A DNA stretch of 64,000 nt from Sorghum bicolor (taxonomy: Eukaryota; Streptophyta; Magnoliopsida; Poales; Poaceae). Positions 47,437 through 58,583 of the stretch are shown here, one piece after another (position 1 is the stretch's first letter; each line of letters opens with the position of its first letter). The notes beneath the pieces were generated by a model. It was not told the DNA's origin and made no database searches. It saw only the letters and a list, made by a program, of their open reading frames with translations. The position numbers were made by a program, and so were the translations under genes. The DNA is taken from contig NC_012871.2 in the NCBI RefSeq assembly GCF_000003195.3, forward strand, positions 10,031,997 to 10,095,996, written 5' to 3'.

Positions 47437-49556
47437 TTACGGCCCAAAAAAGAAAAAGAAGGGCCACCGACATTCACGTCGTAGAGTTTCAAACACATGA
47501 TTCGTGGCATACTCTGATCCTGGATCAAAGAATCGCCCCAAAGAAACAAGGACCTCACTCAACAAGAACTTGCAGAAACTGTCTTGAATGTCTTGAATAT
47601 CCTTTTGCTCAATTCTTTCTGTTGGATTAAGGGCCTTATGCTGCTGCACCAAATAATGAGAAGGGGCAAAATTAGCTAGATTTAATTAAATTATTGGACA
47701 TATGCTTATGATATAGCGCGACTTACTTCTTCAGGGTGATTGTAGTTCATTTGCATCCATTGGCACATATAGTACCCACAAAGAACAGCGTCGGTAGGCT
47801 GCCTCGAACACTGCAAGCCGATGACACTGCACGTCGATGACCTAGTCATCCACATGCAAAATTAGTATAATAGTTTGATTTGGTTCGAAAATGATCATAC
47901 CGATTGATGAAAAGAAATAGTCATCCTCTCCTTCTTGTCCAGTGCATAGTCTCTGCCTTTTCTAACGTAATAACTATATGCACTATTTAAAGGAAGAAAC
48001 AACTAGTAACACTAAAAAACAATCATATATGCACAAATACAAAGAAACTTACGTCTATAGAAGGCTGGTGAATTTTTTATACTTTCGGTCTTCAGCTCTC
48101 AAAGAATCAAAGATGACAACATTACCCAATTTCAAATTGATGGATGCTAGGATGAAGTGATCACTGCATTATGATAGAAACAATGTAAAATAACATTTTA
48201 GTGTCTCAATGAGCAAACATAAATTAAATGGCATGGAAACAGTTAAGATAATAATGGATCTTACCAGGAATGGTACGAGGCATATACATATTGGCAATTA
48301 TGATAAGCTAGGAACACATTCCAAATATATAGTGCATCATTCTCCTTTGCTGTTTGGGGTGCAGCCTTCCTAACTTTGTCCCTAGCCTGCTTTCCCTTGA
48401 CACCTATGAAAGCAGGACGATCATCCTTTCAAGATTCAGGGCCGGCATGGGCTGCCTCGCATATGAGATGTGGGTCAAGGTATCCATTCTTCATGTCCAA
48501 CTTGGCCGCATCCATCCACTCTTTCCTACATATATTGGTGATCAAAAAAGGCTAGATAGTTGCACATAACGAATTGTGAATGGATTAGTTTAGGGAAAGA
48601 ACACTTACATGCACCACAAGGAAAGCTGAGTTACTTCAAGTTTCTTTTGGCGAAATAAAAATTGCAAGTACTCGAACGGTATGGTCAAATAGGAGTGTTC
48701 TTCTGAGGTCCAATATATGTCTCTAGCTGGGTACCGCACCGGCACTGAGTCTAACCCTAGTTTCACCGCACGGAAGTACCACTTCTGGAAGGCCCTTAGG
48801 TGTGACAATCTCTTGTTGTTTTCTAGGGTGAAATTAGGAAGGAATTCCTTTCCTGGCACATATTTAAAAGGGTACTCAGTTGTGTCTTGCTCCATCATTT
48901 CTTTGACAAACCCAACACTCAGCAGGGTTCCAGTCATACGATGTTGGGCACCAAAAATTGTGCCACCTCCTTCGTTAGCCTTGGCCTTGCCCTTGGCATT
49001 TGGAGCAGACGAAGGCTCCCCGACAGTGGTGTTCTTTTTTCCAAGAGAACAAAACATCATAGATACATCAACGTCGACACTGGGCTTTGTGTTGAAACCC
49101 TTATCAAGTCCTCTCAACATCTTAGGAACTGGTCATTCTTCCTCTGAATGCGATGGAGGTGGTGCCATATTCGTCTGTGCCTGCTGTGCCACTAGAGGTT
49201 GCAAGGAAGGTGTTTCATCTAGGTGAGGTTGCGGTAGCGGTGGTGTTGCCAGTGGAGCCCTTTCTGGCTAAAGTGTTAGTGAAGGCCTTTTTGGTAGAGG
49301 TGGCAGTGGTGCAGGCAAAGCCGTTTCTAGCTGAGGTGTAGGTGAAGGCATTTTTGGTTCAGGTTGCAGCGGTGACAGTGACAGTGGAGCCCTTTGTGGC
49401 TGATCAGGTGGCGGTGAAGCCATTTGTAGCTGTGGTGGCGGCGGTGGTGGCAGTGAGGTTAATTGTTGGGGTGGTGATGGTAAGACCGATTCATGATGAG
49501 GCGGTGGTGATGGCGCAGTTAAGCTAGCTTCCCCGTACTGACCACCTGAATCCTCT
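47437..49556 (-). pseudogene. CACTA 2 proline-rich linker and Ulp1 (C48) protease domain
   Basis: A proline-rich linker (49556-49150, PSPPPHHESVLPSPPQQ-type) precedes an exon at about 49150-48609 (…SMMFCSLGKK…VPGKEFLPNF). Further exons are about 48525-48265 (GYLDPHLICEAAHA, YHNCQYVYASYHS), 48163-48053 (DHFILASINLKLGNVVIFDS with catalytic His and Asp), 47841-47727 (CSRQPTDAVLCGYYMCQW with the catalytic Gln-region and Cys) and 47643-47437 (tail ending …FFGP). The catalytic triad residues are all present. At least one stop (near 48435) is in frame. Ulp1 enzymes remove SUMO-like tags; their role in CACTA biology is not established. Confidence 0.85.
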
Positions 49557-51456
49557 CTAGAAACTATATCTTCCATGATCAAATCTCCATAGGTTTTCTG
49601 CTAGCAAGTCTAGTTGGTCCAAGAATGATGCCACCTTCTGCACATATGTTGTTGATCGCCCGACCATGTGGAATGTACCCTCTTGCACTACATCTACCTC
49701 AGCCAAATGATGATGAGAAGAAGTATTCTGCACATATGTCGGTGACTGTCGCTGACATTCGTCGACCATGGGGGACATACCCTCTTGTACTAGCTCTACC
49801 TCATGCCGAGAAGAAGTACAAGGTGCACCCAATGGCAGTGGCCTTAACAACTCAATGTCTCGTCGTTGCCAAGCAATGAAACTTCCTACAAGCTCACCCA
49901 AGAGTGTAGTGCCATCAGGAGCAGGGATGTCAACTTCAAAATCTAGATGTTGCTGAATAACCGACTTACTTTAACCCTCGCATAATCTTCCGGAAGTACA
50001 CTATGGTGCAAAATGCACCCTGGATAAGCAGTTCCACTGACAACCTTTATGGTCTTTCCCTTCCAGTTGTATGGAATGTGAAGAGCACATAGTGTTGGAC
50101 TATCAATGACGTCCACAGGAGAAGTCTCGTGTGTGGTTGATGCAACACTACAAAGGGCTACAAGTGCTGATGGCTCCACAGATCCCTGATCTTGTGAAGC
50201 TTGCAACCACTGATTAAGCTTTTCGTCAATATATTGGTCGGCCTTCTTGCAAAGTTGTGCTAAAAGATCATCCTTGTAGTGTTGCCTTGTTTTATACATA
50301 GCTAACTGGTTTGGAAAACCAAGCTTCAGTCCATATTTGGAGGAAAAGCCCCTCCCACAGTCAGGGTGTTCCTTGTTGCCTAGGGCCAAACTAAGCTCAT
50401 CCTGCTCTCTTCTAGGTACAAATTCACCTTTCACTTTCTTCTGAGCAAGTTCATGTATGGACTGAGCAACTGCTAGAGTACGTTGATCTGGGATTACTAG
50501 TTCCCCGGTTTCTTTGTCCTTACCTTCCCTTGCTTTTAACCAAAACATTGAACGTTCATCTATATCATCATATATAGTTGCAACACCAGCTGCCTTAGCA
50601 TCCTCAATTTCTTTCCTCCACTTCTCCATATTCAGACCGTAGCCTTTAGGGCTGAGACGCTGAGGGTGGATGTTCTTCTTCGCTTACCCACTGTTATGTT
50701 GACTCAAGGCTATGGCCTCAGGTGTGCTCTTCTGTTCACAGAACCATTCCCATTGATGCGGTTTGATCTTACCAAATTCCTTGTATGGCGTGAGACCGTT
50801 CAACCGGTATTTGGTATTTAGTTCCCACCTCCAACGTCGCAAGCTTATCGTAGCTTGTTTCATTGTAAACTTTTTGACAAGTGCCAGTGAATCAGGAGGG
50901 AAACTAAATGCCCCTAAAATCTTCTCCCGTAAATCTATCTTAGGACCCTCGCCTGCATGTCTCTAATGTGGTATTAAGCAATCAAAAATGTCCCTCACCG
51001 TTGCTCCTAACGTGCTTGAAAAGCGGGATTGTATGACTCTAGGCTGTGTGGGCTGGCCAAAAAGGCTAACCTCTTCTACAAAATTTTTCTCCCCTATAGG
51101 GAACTTGGTCCTGTTTTCACGCCCTCGCTTTCGTTTCAGTGGTCTGCTTGCCTGAGTACTAGATGATGTAACTTGAATCTCTGTTTGTGCTTGCAATTGC
51201 ATACTCTAGTCCTGTAGGGATAAAGAAATAAAGGGAATGTTCCACAAACTTTTGTGCAAAGCAAATTGTGGTCAGCTACTAGCAAATATAGGCTTACATC
51301 TTGGCACGGATCATATATTGGGTGTTGAAGTTCTACCCTAAGAGCCCTGTGCTCAGGCCTAGGACTAGGATCTGAAGCTTCTTCTTCGCATGAGGACGAA
51401 CCCAAGGAGCCATTGTCGTCAGACGACCACTCTAAATTCGGTGTTTCGTCCGCCAT
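49557..51456 (-). pseudogene. CACTA 2 TNPA-like transposase region, disrupted
   Basis: Exon 1 (51456-51298) starts MADETPNLEWSSDDNGSLGS and ends at a GT donor. The next exon opens near 51210 with Arg/Lys-rich sequence (PLKRKRGREN). The core reads on through REKILGAFSFPPDSL, RRWRWELNTKYRL, WEWFCEQKSTPEA, MFWLKAREGKDKETG, HELAQKKVKGEFVPRREQDE and LALGNKEHPD, the usual order in grass CACTA TNPA-type proteins. In-frame stops lie near 51208, 50970 and 50686, and the frame shifts near 49965 before VDIPAPDGTTLLGELV. This part should bind subterminal repeats. It runs into the proline-rich and Ulp1 region below and is probably one gene with it. Confidence 0.82.
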
Positions 51457-52051
51457 CGATATGAGATATTTCTAAGACATAAAGCAAAGATAGGTTATGT
51501 TAGAAATCCTTTTGGTATCGCCCATAATAAACACTTATAAATCCTTATATAGAAAATATGTTATTTCTAAATAGAAACATGCACAGATTACAATGTAAAT
51601 AAATATGAGTTCATTGACTCTACCAAAACTAACATATGGCTTCACATGTTTAAGAAAGGTGCGTTAGCGCCTAGCATTGTATTAGTGAATAATCTAACTC
51701 AATCTCCTATCTCTAATAAAAATTGCAACAAGAAATACTTTCTAGAAATGCTGGTGAAAGAAGAATAGGACGAAACCACAAAAGCAAGGTGTGTCAGAGC
51801 CAAGTCGGTCGGAGAGAGGAGAAAGAAGATGGGGACTTAACCGACGACGGCCGGGTCGGGATGGTAGCTAGGGACGAAGTCAAGGAATCCAGCCGGTGAG
51901 ATGGCAACTCGGGCCGAAAAGTCGAGGACGATGATGTCAAGGCACAGCGCCGTGGATCCAGTGGCGCACGGCGGGTCTCGGCTGGGACGGCGGCCAGTGA
52001 CGCTCGCCAATGAGGACGTGGAGGCACAGGGCTTCCAGATGCATAGCTCAG
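51457..52051. other. Upstream region of CACTA 2 gene
   Basis: 51457-51780 is AT-rich with no ORF. 51781-52040 is CpG-rich, consistent with a leader or first untranslated exon of the - strand gene. No promoter box is assigned. Confidence 0.45.
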
Positions 52052-52351
52052 TGTTGACGGTCCTTAAGTATCAAATTTAATTATCAAATAAACAAAGAAA
52101 AGGATCCAAATGAAATCAACATCTAGACTTAGGGTTTTATCTGACAGAATTCCACTAGTTTTGGTGTTTGTCTATTTCCGCAGGGGGTTATTAGGAAATA
52201 CGAAAGAAAGGCCCACACGTCGCGATTACATAGAGATATCAACGTGCCGCGCAATTATCTTATATCTAGAAGACTCCAGAAGCCACAGAAGGAAGCGGAG
52301 GCCGAACAGGGCCAGGCACTGGGCGCCCGCCTAGTTGACCTGGGCGCCCGC
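52052..52351 (+). mobile_element. Ty3-gypsy-type LTR, left fragment
   Basis: It starts TGTTGACGGTCCTTAAG and is cut at 52352 by the Sirevirus LTR. The first 240 bases match the reverse complement of 62479-62240 at roughly 95% by eye, so both are LTRs of one family in opposite orientation. The rest of this LTR is not in the window. Confidence 0.75.
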
Positions 52352-54239
52352 TGAAAGGTCCTAATATGGCTAGAGGGGGGTGAATAGCCTATTTAAAAAT
52401 TCTACAAACTCACTAGAGCAAGGAGTTAGTAAAAAACAAAGCGAAGCTTTTTGCTCTAGCTCTAAAGGGGTGTTTGCAAGCCACCTATCCAACAATTCTA
52501 GTTGATATAATCACTAGGCACACAAGAGCTATGTCTCTACTTACACTAGAGAGCTACCTAAAGTTTCTATACAAGTAAGTAAGCTACTCTAGTTTGCAAG
52601 AAAGTAAGAGAGAAGGTTTGATCTTTATACCACCGCGTAGAGGGGATGAACCAATCAATAATATGAAGTCCAATCACTGGAAGAAATCCAAAGTACAATC
52701 ACAATGGAGACACACGATTTTCTCTTGAGGTTCACGTGCTTGCCGGCACGCTACGTCCCCGTTGTGTCGACCAACACTTGGTGGTTCGGTGGCTAAGAGG
52801 TGTAGCACGAACCTCGTCCTCACTAGGACACCACAAGAACCTACCCACACGTGAGGTAGCTCAATGACACGAGCAATCCACTAATGTTGCCTTTGGCTCT
52901 CCGCCGAGGTAGGCACAAACCTCTCACAATCACCGGGAGATGGCCACGAACAATCACCAACTCGTGCCAAAGCTCCTCCGCTGCTCCAAGCCGTCTAGGT
53001 GGCGGCGACCACCAAGAGTAAAAAGAAAACTGCAGCTAGAACGATCCCCAAGTGCCACTAGATGCAATCGCTCAAGCAAATGCACTTGGAATCACTCCCA
53101 ATCTCACAAAGATGTATAATCTATGAAGGAGATGAGTGGGAGGTGTTTGCTTAGGCTCACAAGGATGTCAAGTATGTTAGAATGCCAAGAGTGTAAGCCC
53201 CAAGCCGGCCAAACATGTATTTATAGCCCCTCAAGCAAATAGAGCCGTTGGCTCTTTCACTGGGCGAAATACGGGGTCACCGGACGCTCTTAAAGGGGCA
53301 CCGAACGCTCAACACCAGCGTCCGGTGCTCCAACGTCAGCCGCGTGTCAGAGTCTAACGGTAACCTGCAGAGCACCGGACGTTGAGCAGGTTGTCCGGTG
53401 CACACCGGACTCATGCGCAGAGAGCTCCGCAAACTTGCAGGGTCACCGGACGCAAGCCACCGGACGCACCCTGAGCGTCCGGTGCTCACCGGACTCACAT
53501 CCAGATAGGGTTGCAAAACGCGCGGACACCAGACTCAGACCAACGGACGCTCCAGCTTGCGTCCGGTGCCTGGCGTCCGGTGCCTAACCCTAGCTGAGCC
53601 AGGCAGCCTGCACACTGGACGCTCAGACACAGCGTCCGGTGCCTCTGAGCCAGCGTCCGGTGAGTGTTTTCTCAGCGAGAAACACTCCCGCGACTTCACC
53701 AATTTTCCCACCGGTGCAATAGAAAATATGCACTTCATTTTCCCATCCTCTCTCTACTCTTCAAACTCCACCTCCTTCTCAAAGTGTGCCAACACCACAA
53801 CGTGTGTACCAACAAGTGCACGTGTGTTAGCATTTTCACAAACATTTTCTTCGAAGGAGTGAAGTTAGCTTACTAGGTTCTAAATGCATGCACATGAATA
53901 ATGACACCTTGTGGCACTTGATAACCGCTTAGCCAAAGAATTCCCCTCTTTATAGTACGGCTATCTATCCTAAATGTGATCACACCCTCTATGGTGTCTT
54001 GATCACCAAAACCAAAACCCTAAGCAATACCTTTGCCTTGATCTCCATAGGGTTTTGTTTTTCTCTTTCTTCTTTTCCAAGTTGAGCACTTGATCATCTT
54101 GTGGTCATCACCATCATCACCATGATCATCACTTGCTCCATCACTTGGCATGTACCAACCTCATTAAGTCTACACACACTTGGTATAGAGGTTAGTACTA
54201 GGGTTTCATCAATTATCCAAAACCAAACTAGGGCTTTCA
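52352..54239 (-). repeat. Sirevirus 3' LTR, 1888 bp
   Basis: The plus-strand ends are TGAAAGGTCC and GGCTTTCA. On the - strand, U3 runs from 54239 to a TATA box (CTATAAATA, about 53217-53226) and contains about 13 copies of CACCGGAC / GTCCGGTG between 53275 and 53665. The LTR drives element transcription. The opposite LTR is cut after 107 bp. Confidence 0.92.
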
Positions 54240-55349
54240 ATCTCCCCCTTTTTGGTAATTGATGACAACCCTTTTTTACAAAGATTTTTAATAAAATTTT
54301 TCTTGGATTCATGTTGCTTGCCCAAGCATTTTACCAAGTGCAAAGGCTATGGACAAGTTTGATAAACCCAAATTGGTAGCAATTGCTCCCCCTACATATG
54401 TGCTAAGAGTTTGGATTTGAAAGCTTGCACATATGCTTGAATAGGAAACAAAGGAGTCAATTTCTACCAAATGATGCTAAGGTGTAAAGAATGGACCTTT
54501 GAAGCATGATACCAATCAGAGTTGTCAATGTATACCATCCTTAGCACCATTAGTAACTAGACATTCACAAAACTAGAACAACCCGTGACATCAACATTAT
54601 AAACAAGGTTCTAGTACCACTTGTGAAGCAAATAAAAGTCTAGTTATACTACCTATGCATGCTAGTTCTTCATTTCATCAATCAAACTTACAACTAGCAT
54701 ACACCACACAAGCAAGGCATTGGAGAGAAAGCTTCTAGAGCTAATGCAAATGCAAGCAACCATATGTGATGCACATACAAATGAAACAAACAAGTTTATG
54801 AGCTTGCTCCCCCTACTTGTGTGCTTCAAAATTTTAATTGATCCCCTTATTTTATCATGTTACTCCCCTATCTTTGTATTTGTAATTTCTCTCCCCCTTT
54901 GTCATCAATGACCACAAAAGGTGAGCTCAAATTTTAGATAGGTTAGTGTGAAACCATGTGAAGTGAGATCATTTTCCCGAATTGGTCCAATCTAGATTAC
55001 TTGCCTAAGATATTTAACTCGGTTTGATACAAGGACAAGCTTCTTCACACCTCCAAATAAGGGTTATCTTGTACCATGTTGAGTTAAACACTTATAGCTC
55101 ATATTCTAGATCAAACAATAGGATTGCAAGCCCACAAACATGTCATATGCTACCACTAGATTAAGTCAAGCAAAGAAGCAATAGTGGTACCATATAAGCA
55201 TCAAATTCATTTGATTTTCATGAATGAGCCTAAGACATGGGAGGAATGTCTATATGCACTAAATAAGTCCTAAGCATAGGATGAATGACATGTCAATCAA
55301 TTTTACCTTGCTTTGCTCGAAGGAGAGGCATGTCATATAATGGGGTGCA
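54240..55349 (-). promoter_or_regulatory. Sirevirus 3' untranslated region with repeated polypurine tracts
   Basis: The polypurine tract next to the LTR (plus strand atctccccctttttgg, 54240-54255) primes second-strand synthesis. Similar motifs recur at 54386 (gctccccctac), 54807 (gctccccctac) and 54890 (ctctccccctttgtcatcaa). No envelope-like ORF was found in this 1.1-kb stretch. Confidence 0.8.
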
Positions 55350-58300
55350 TCAACACATATTTGAGAAGTCAAGTATGTTCAATTCATTCCTTAGCTTGCA
55401 AAACCTCTTCTCATCAAGTGGCTTGGTGAATATATCGGCAAGTTGATCATCGGTGCCTATACTCTCAATGCAAATGTCCCCTTTTTGTTGGTGATCTCTT
55501 ATGAAGTGATGGCGGACATCTATGTGCTTTGTTCTTGAGTGTTGAACCGGATTGTTGGTGAGCTTCACAGCACTTTCATTGTCACATAGCAATGGCACTT
55601 CTTTGAAATTGATTCCAAAATCTTTCAATGTTGCCTTCATCCATAGGATTTGTGCACAACAACTACCAGCCGCAATGTACTCCGCTTTGGCGGTTGATAG
55701 TGCAACACTATTTTGCTTCTTCGATGACCATGAGACAAGTGATCTACCCAATAGTTGACATGTGCCCGATGTGCTTCTTCTCTCAACTTTGCATCCCGCA
55801 TAGTCCGAATCGGAATATCCAACAAGTTCAAACTTTGCACCTTTGGGATACTACAAACCAACATTTTGTGTATGCTTTAAGTACCTAAATATTCTTTTTG
55901 TTGCTTTCAAATGACTTTCTCTTGGTGAGGCTTGGAATCTTGCACACATGCATACACTAAACATGACATCCGGTCTTGATGCGGTCACATAGAGTGGGCT
56001 TCCAATCATAGACCGATACAACTTTTGATCCACCATATTTCCACTTGTATCACTATCTAGGCTTCCATTTGTTCCCATTGGAGTGCTAATTGATTTTGCA
56101 TCATCCATACCAAACTTTTTGAGCATGTCTTTTATGTACTTGCCTTGACTCACAAATGTGCCATTCTTTAATTGCTTGATTTGAAGACCGAGGAAGTAGC
56201 TAAGCTCTCCAATCATTGACATCTCAAACTCATTAGCCATCATGTTTCCAAACTCCTCACAAAATTCTTGGTTGGTTGATCCAAATATGATATCATCAAC
56301 ATATATTTGCAACACAAACAAGTCTTTGCCAATCTTCTTGGTGAAGAGAGTGGTGTCAACCTTGCCCATCTTGAAACCTTTAGAGACTAAGAAATCTCTC
56401 AATCTCTCATACCATGCTCTAGGTGCTTGCTTCAAACCATACAATGCCTTTCTTAGCTTGTAAACATGGTTGGGTTTCTTGTCATCTTCAAAACCGGGAG
56501 GTTGCTCAACATAGACTTCTTCATTGATATAGCCATTGAGAAATGCACTCTTTACATCCATTTGGAATAACTTGATATTATGCGCACAAGCATAGGCCAA
56601 CAAGATCCTAATTGCTTCCAATCTTGCAACCGGGGCATATGTTTCACCAAAGTCAAGACCTTCAACTTGAGTATAGCCTTGTGCTACCAATCTTGCTTTG
56701 TTCCTTACAACTATCCCATCTTGATCTTGTTTGTTGCGAAAGACCCATCTAGTACCAATGACATTGTGATCACTAGGCCTCTCAAATAATTCCCATACTT
56801 GATTTCTCTTGAAATTGTTAAGCTCTTCATGCATAGCATTAACCCAATCAACATCTCTCAAAGCTTCATCAATCTTCTTTGGCTCAATGTGAGACACAAA
56901 GGAGAAATGCTCACAAAATGATGCTAATCTTGATCTAGTTTGCACTCCTCTTTGAATGTCACCTATGATATGATCCAATGGATGATCTCTTGCAATGTTT
57001 GTTAGTTGGAGTATTTGCACTTGATTGCTTGCACTTGGTTGATCATGAGATGATGTACTAGCTTGTTGATCTTGCACTTGAGTACCACTTGTACTAGCTT
57101 GATTTTGATCATGAGAACCACTAGCTTGCACATTAGAGGTAGGAAGCACTTGATCTTTGTCATCTTCAACATCAATCACCTCTCTAGGCCTTAAATCACC
57201 AATGTCCATATTCTTCATTGCATCGGCCAATTGAGTGCCTCTCACATCATCTAGATTCTCATCTTCCTCTTGAGAGCCATTGGTTTCATCAAATTCAACA
57301 TCATGCACTTCTTCAAGAGTACCACTAGCCAAATTCCACACTCTATATGCTTTGCTAGTGGTAGAGTAACCAAGCAAGAATCCTTCATCACATTTCTTTT
57401 CAAATTTACTCAATCTAGTGCCTTTCTTCAATATGTAGCATTTGCAACCAAAAACCCGAAAATATGCAATGTTGGGCTTTCGTCCATTCAAGAGCTCATA
57501 TGGTGTCTTCTCCATCATTGGGTGACAATAGAGTCGGTTGCTATAGTAGCAAGCCGTATTGATTGCTTCGGCCCAAAAAGAATGACTCACATTGTACTCA
57601 CTCAACATTGATCTTGCCATGTCAATCAAGGTTCTATTCTTCCTCTCAACAAGACCATTTGATTGTGGAGTATACTTGGCCGAGAATTGATGCCTAATAC
57701 CAAATTCATCACAAAGCTCATCAACTCTTGTATTCTTGAATTCACTTCCATTGTCACTTCTCACTTTCTTGATGATTGTTTCAAACTCATTGTGTATTCT
57801 CTTGACAAATGATTTGAAGGTTGCAAAAGCATCACTCTTGTCACTAAGAAAGAATACCCATGTATATCTTGTGAAATCATCCACTATCACAAATCCATAT
57901 TTATTTCCACCAATGCTTGTGTATGTGGTTGGTCCAAATAAGTCCATGTGCAACAACTCAAATGCCTTGCATGTACTCATGATGCTTTTCTTTGGATGAG
58001 TGTTGCCTACTTGTTTTCCGGCTTGACATGCACTACAAAGCTTGTCTTTCTCAAATGTGACATCTTTTAAGCCTCTAACAAGATCATGCTTGACTAACTT
58101 GTTTAATTGTTTCATTCCAACATGACCAAGCCTTCTATGCCATAACCAACCCATGCTAGATTTAGTGAGCAAGCATGTTGATAATTGAGCTTCACTAGCA
58201 TTGAAATCAACTAAGTATAGATTCTCATATCTAAAGACTTTGAATATCAAGTTGGAGCCATCTACACTTATGATCTCTACATCATCAACTCCAAATATGC

Positions 58301-58571
58301 ATTTGAAACCAAGATCACAAAGTTGAGCTACGGATAGCAAGTTGAAGTTCAAGCTCTCTACTAGTAGCACATTGGAAATGCTCAAGTCATTGGATATAGC
58401 AATTTTACCGAGCCCTTTGACCTTGCCTTTGCCATTGTCACCAAAAGTGATACTATCAACACCATTGTCATCATTTGGATTGATTGAAATGAACATTCTT
58501 GAATCACCGGTCATGTGTTGTGTGCACCCACTATCAAGCACCCAATGCCTTCCTCCGGCTTTATAGTTTAC
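55350..58571 (-). pseudogene. Sirevirus pol polyprotein, one premature stop
   Basis: Protease: [13 protein letters not shown]. Integrase: zinc site WHRRLGH…LCSACQAGK and the DDE set D (MDLFGP), D (RSDNGSEF) and E (GLVERKNRT). Reverse transcriptase: [34 protein letters not shown] and [10 protein letters not shown]. RNase H: VSWSSKKQNSVALSTAKAEY and TKHIDVRHHFI, ending at 55350. A TAG at 55851-55853 stands where Trp is expected (…NVGL*YPKG), cutting off RNase H. The frame is otherwise open for about 900 codons. Pol lies in the same frame as gag, after two stop codons (TGA at 58584-58586 and a TAG three codons on). Confidence 0.95.
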
Positions 58572-58583
58572 CTACAAAACAAA

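Larger units (their letters stand above)
46827..52051. mobile_element. CACTA element 2 with transposase-Ulp1 gene
   Basis: The left terminus CACTAGTACAGAAAAC at 46827 is a typical grass CACTA end. Subterminal motifs AACCGCCTCTAAA / GGCGGTT recur many times to about 47220. Inside, a long - strand gene has transposase and Ulp1 parts. A CpG-rich leader lies at 51780-52030. The right end is not seen: a gypsy-type LTR begins at 52052, so the right half may be cut off or displaced. Confidence 0.78.

Noticed and set aside
53277..53862. ORFs through the CACCGGAC repeats.
   Set aside because: They arise from the palindromic repeat array in the LTR.
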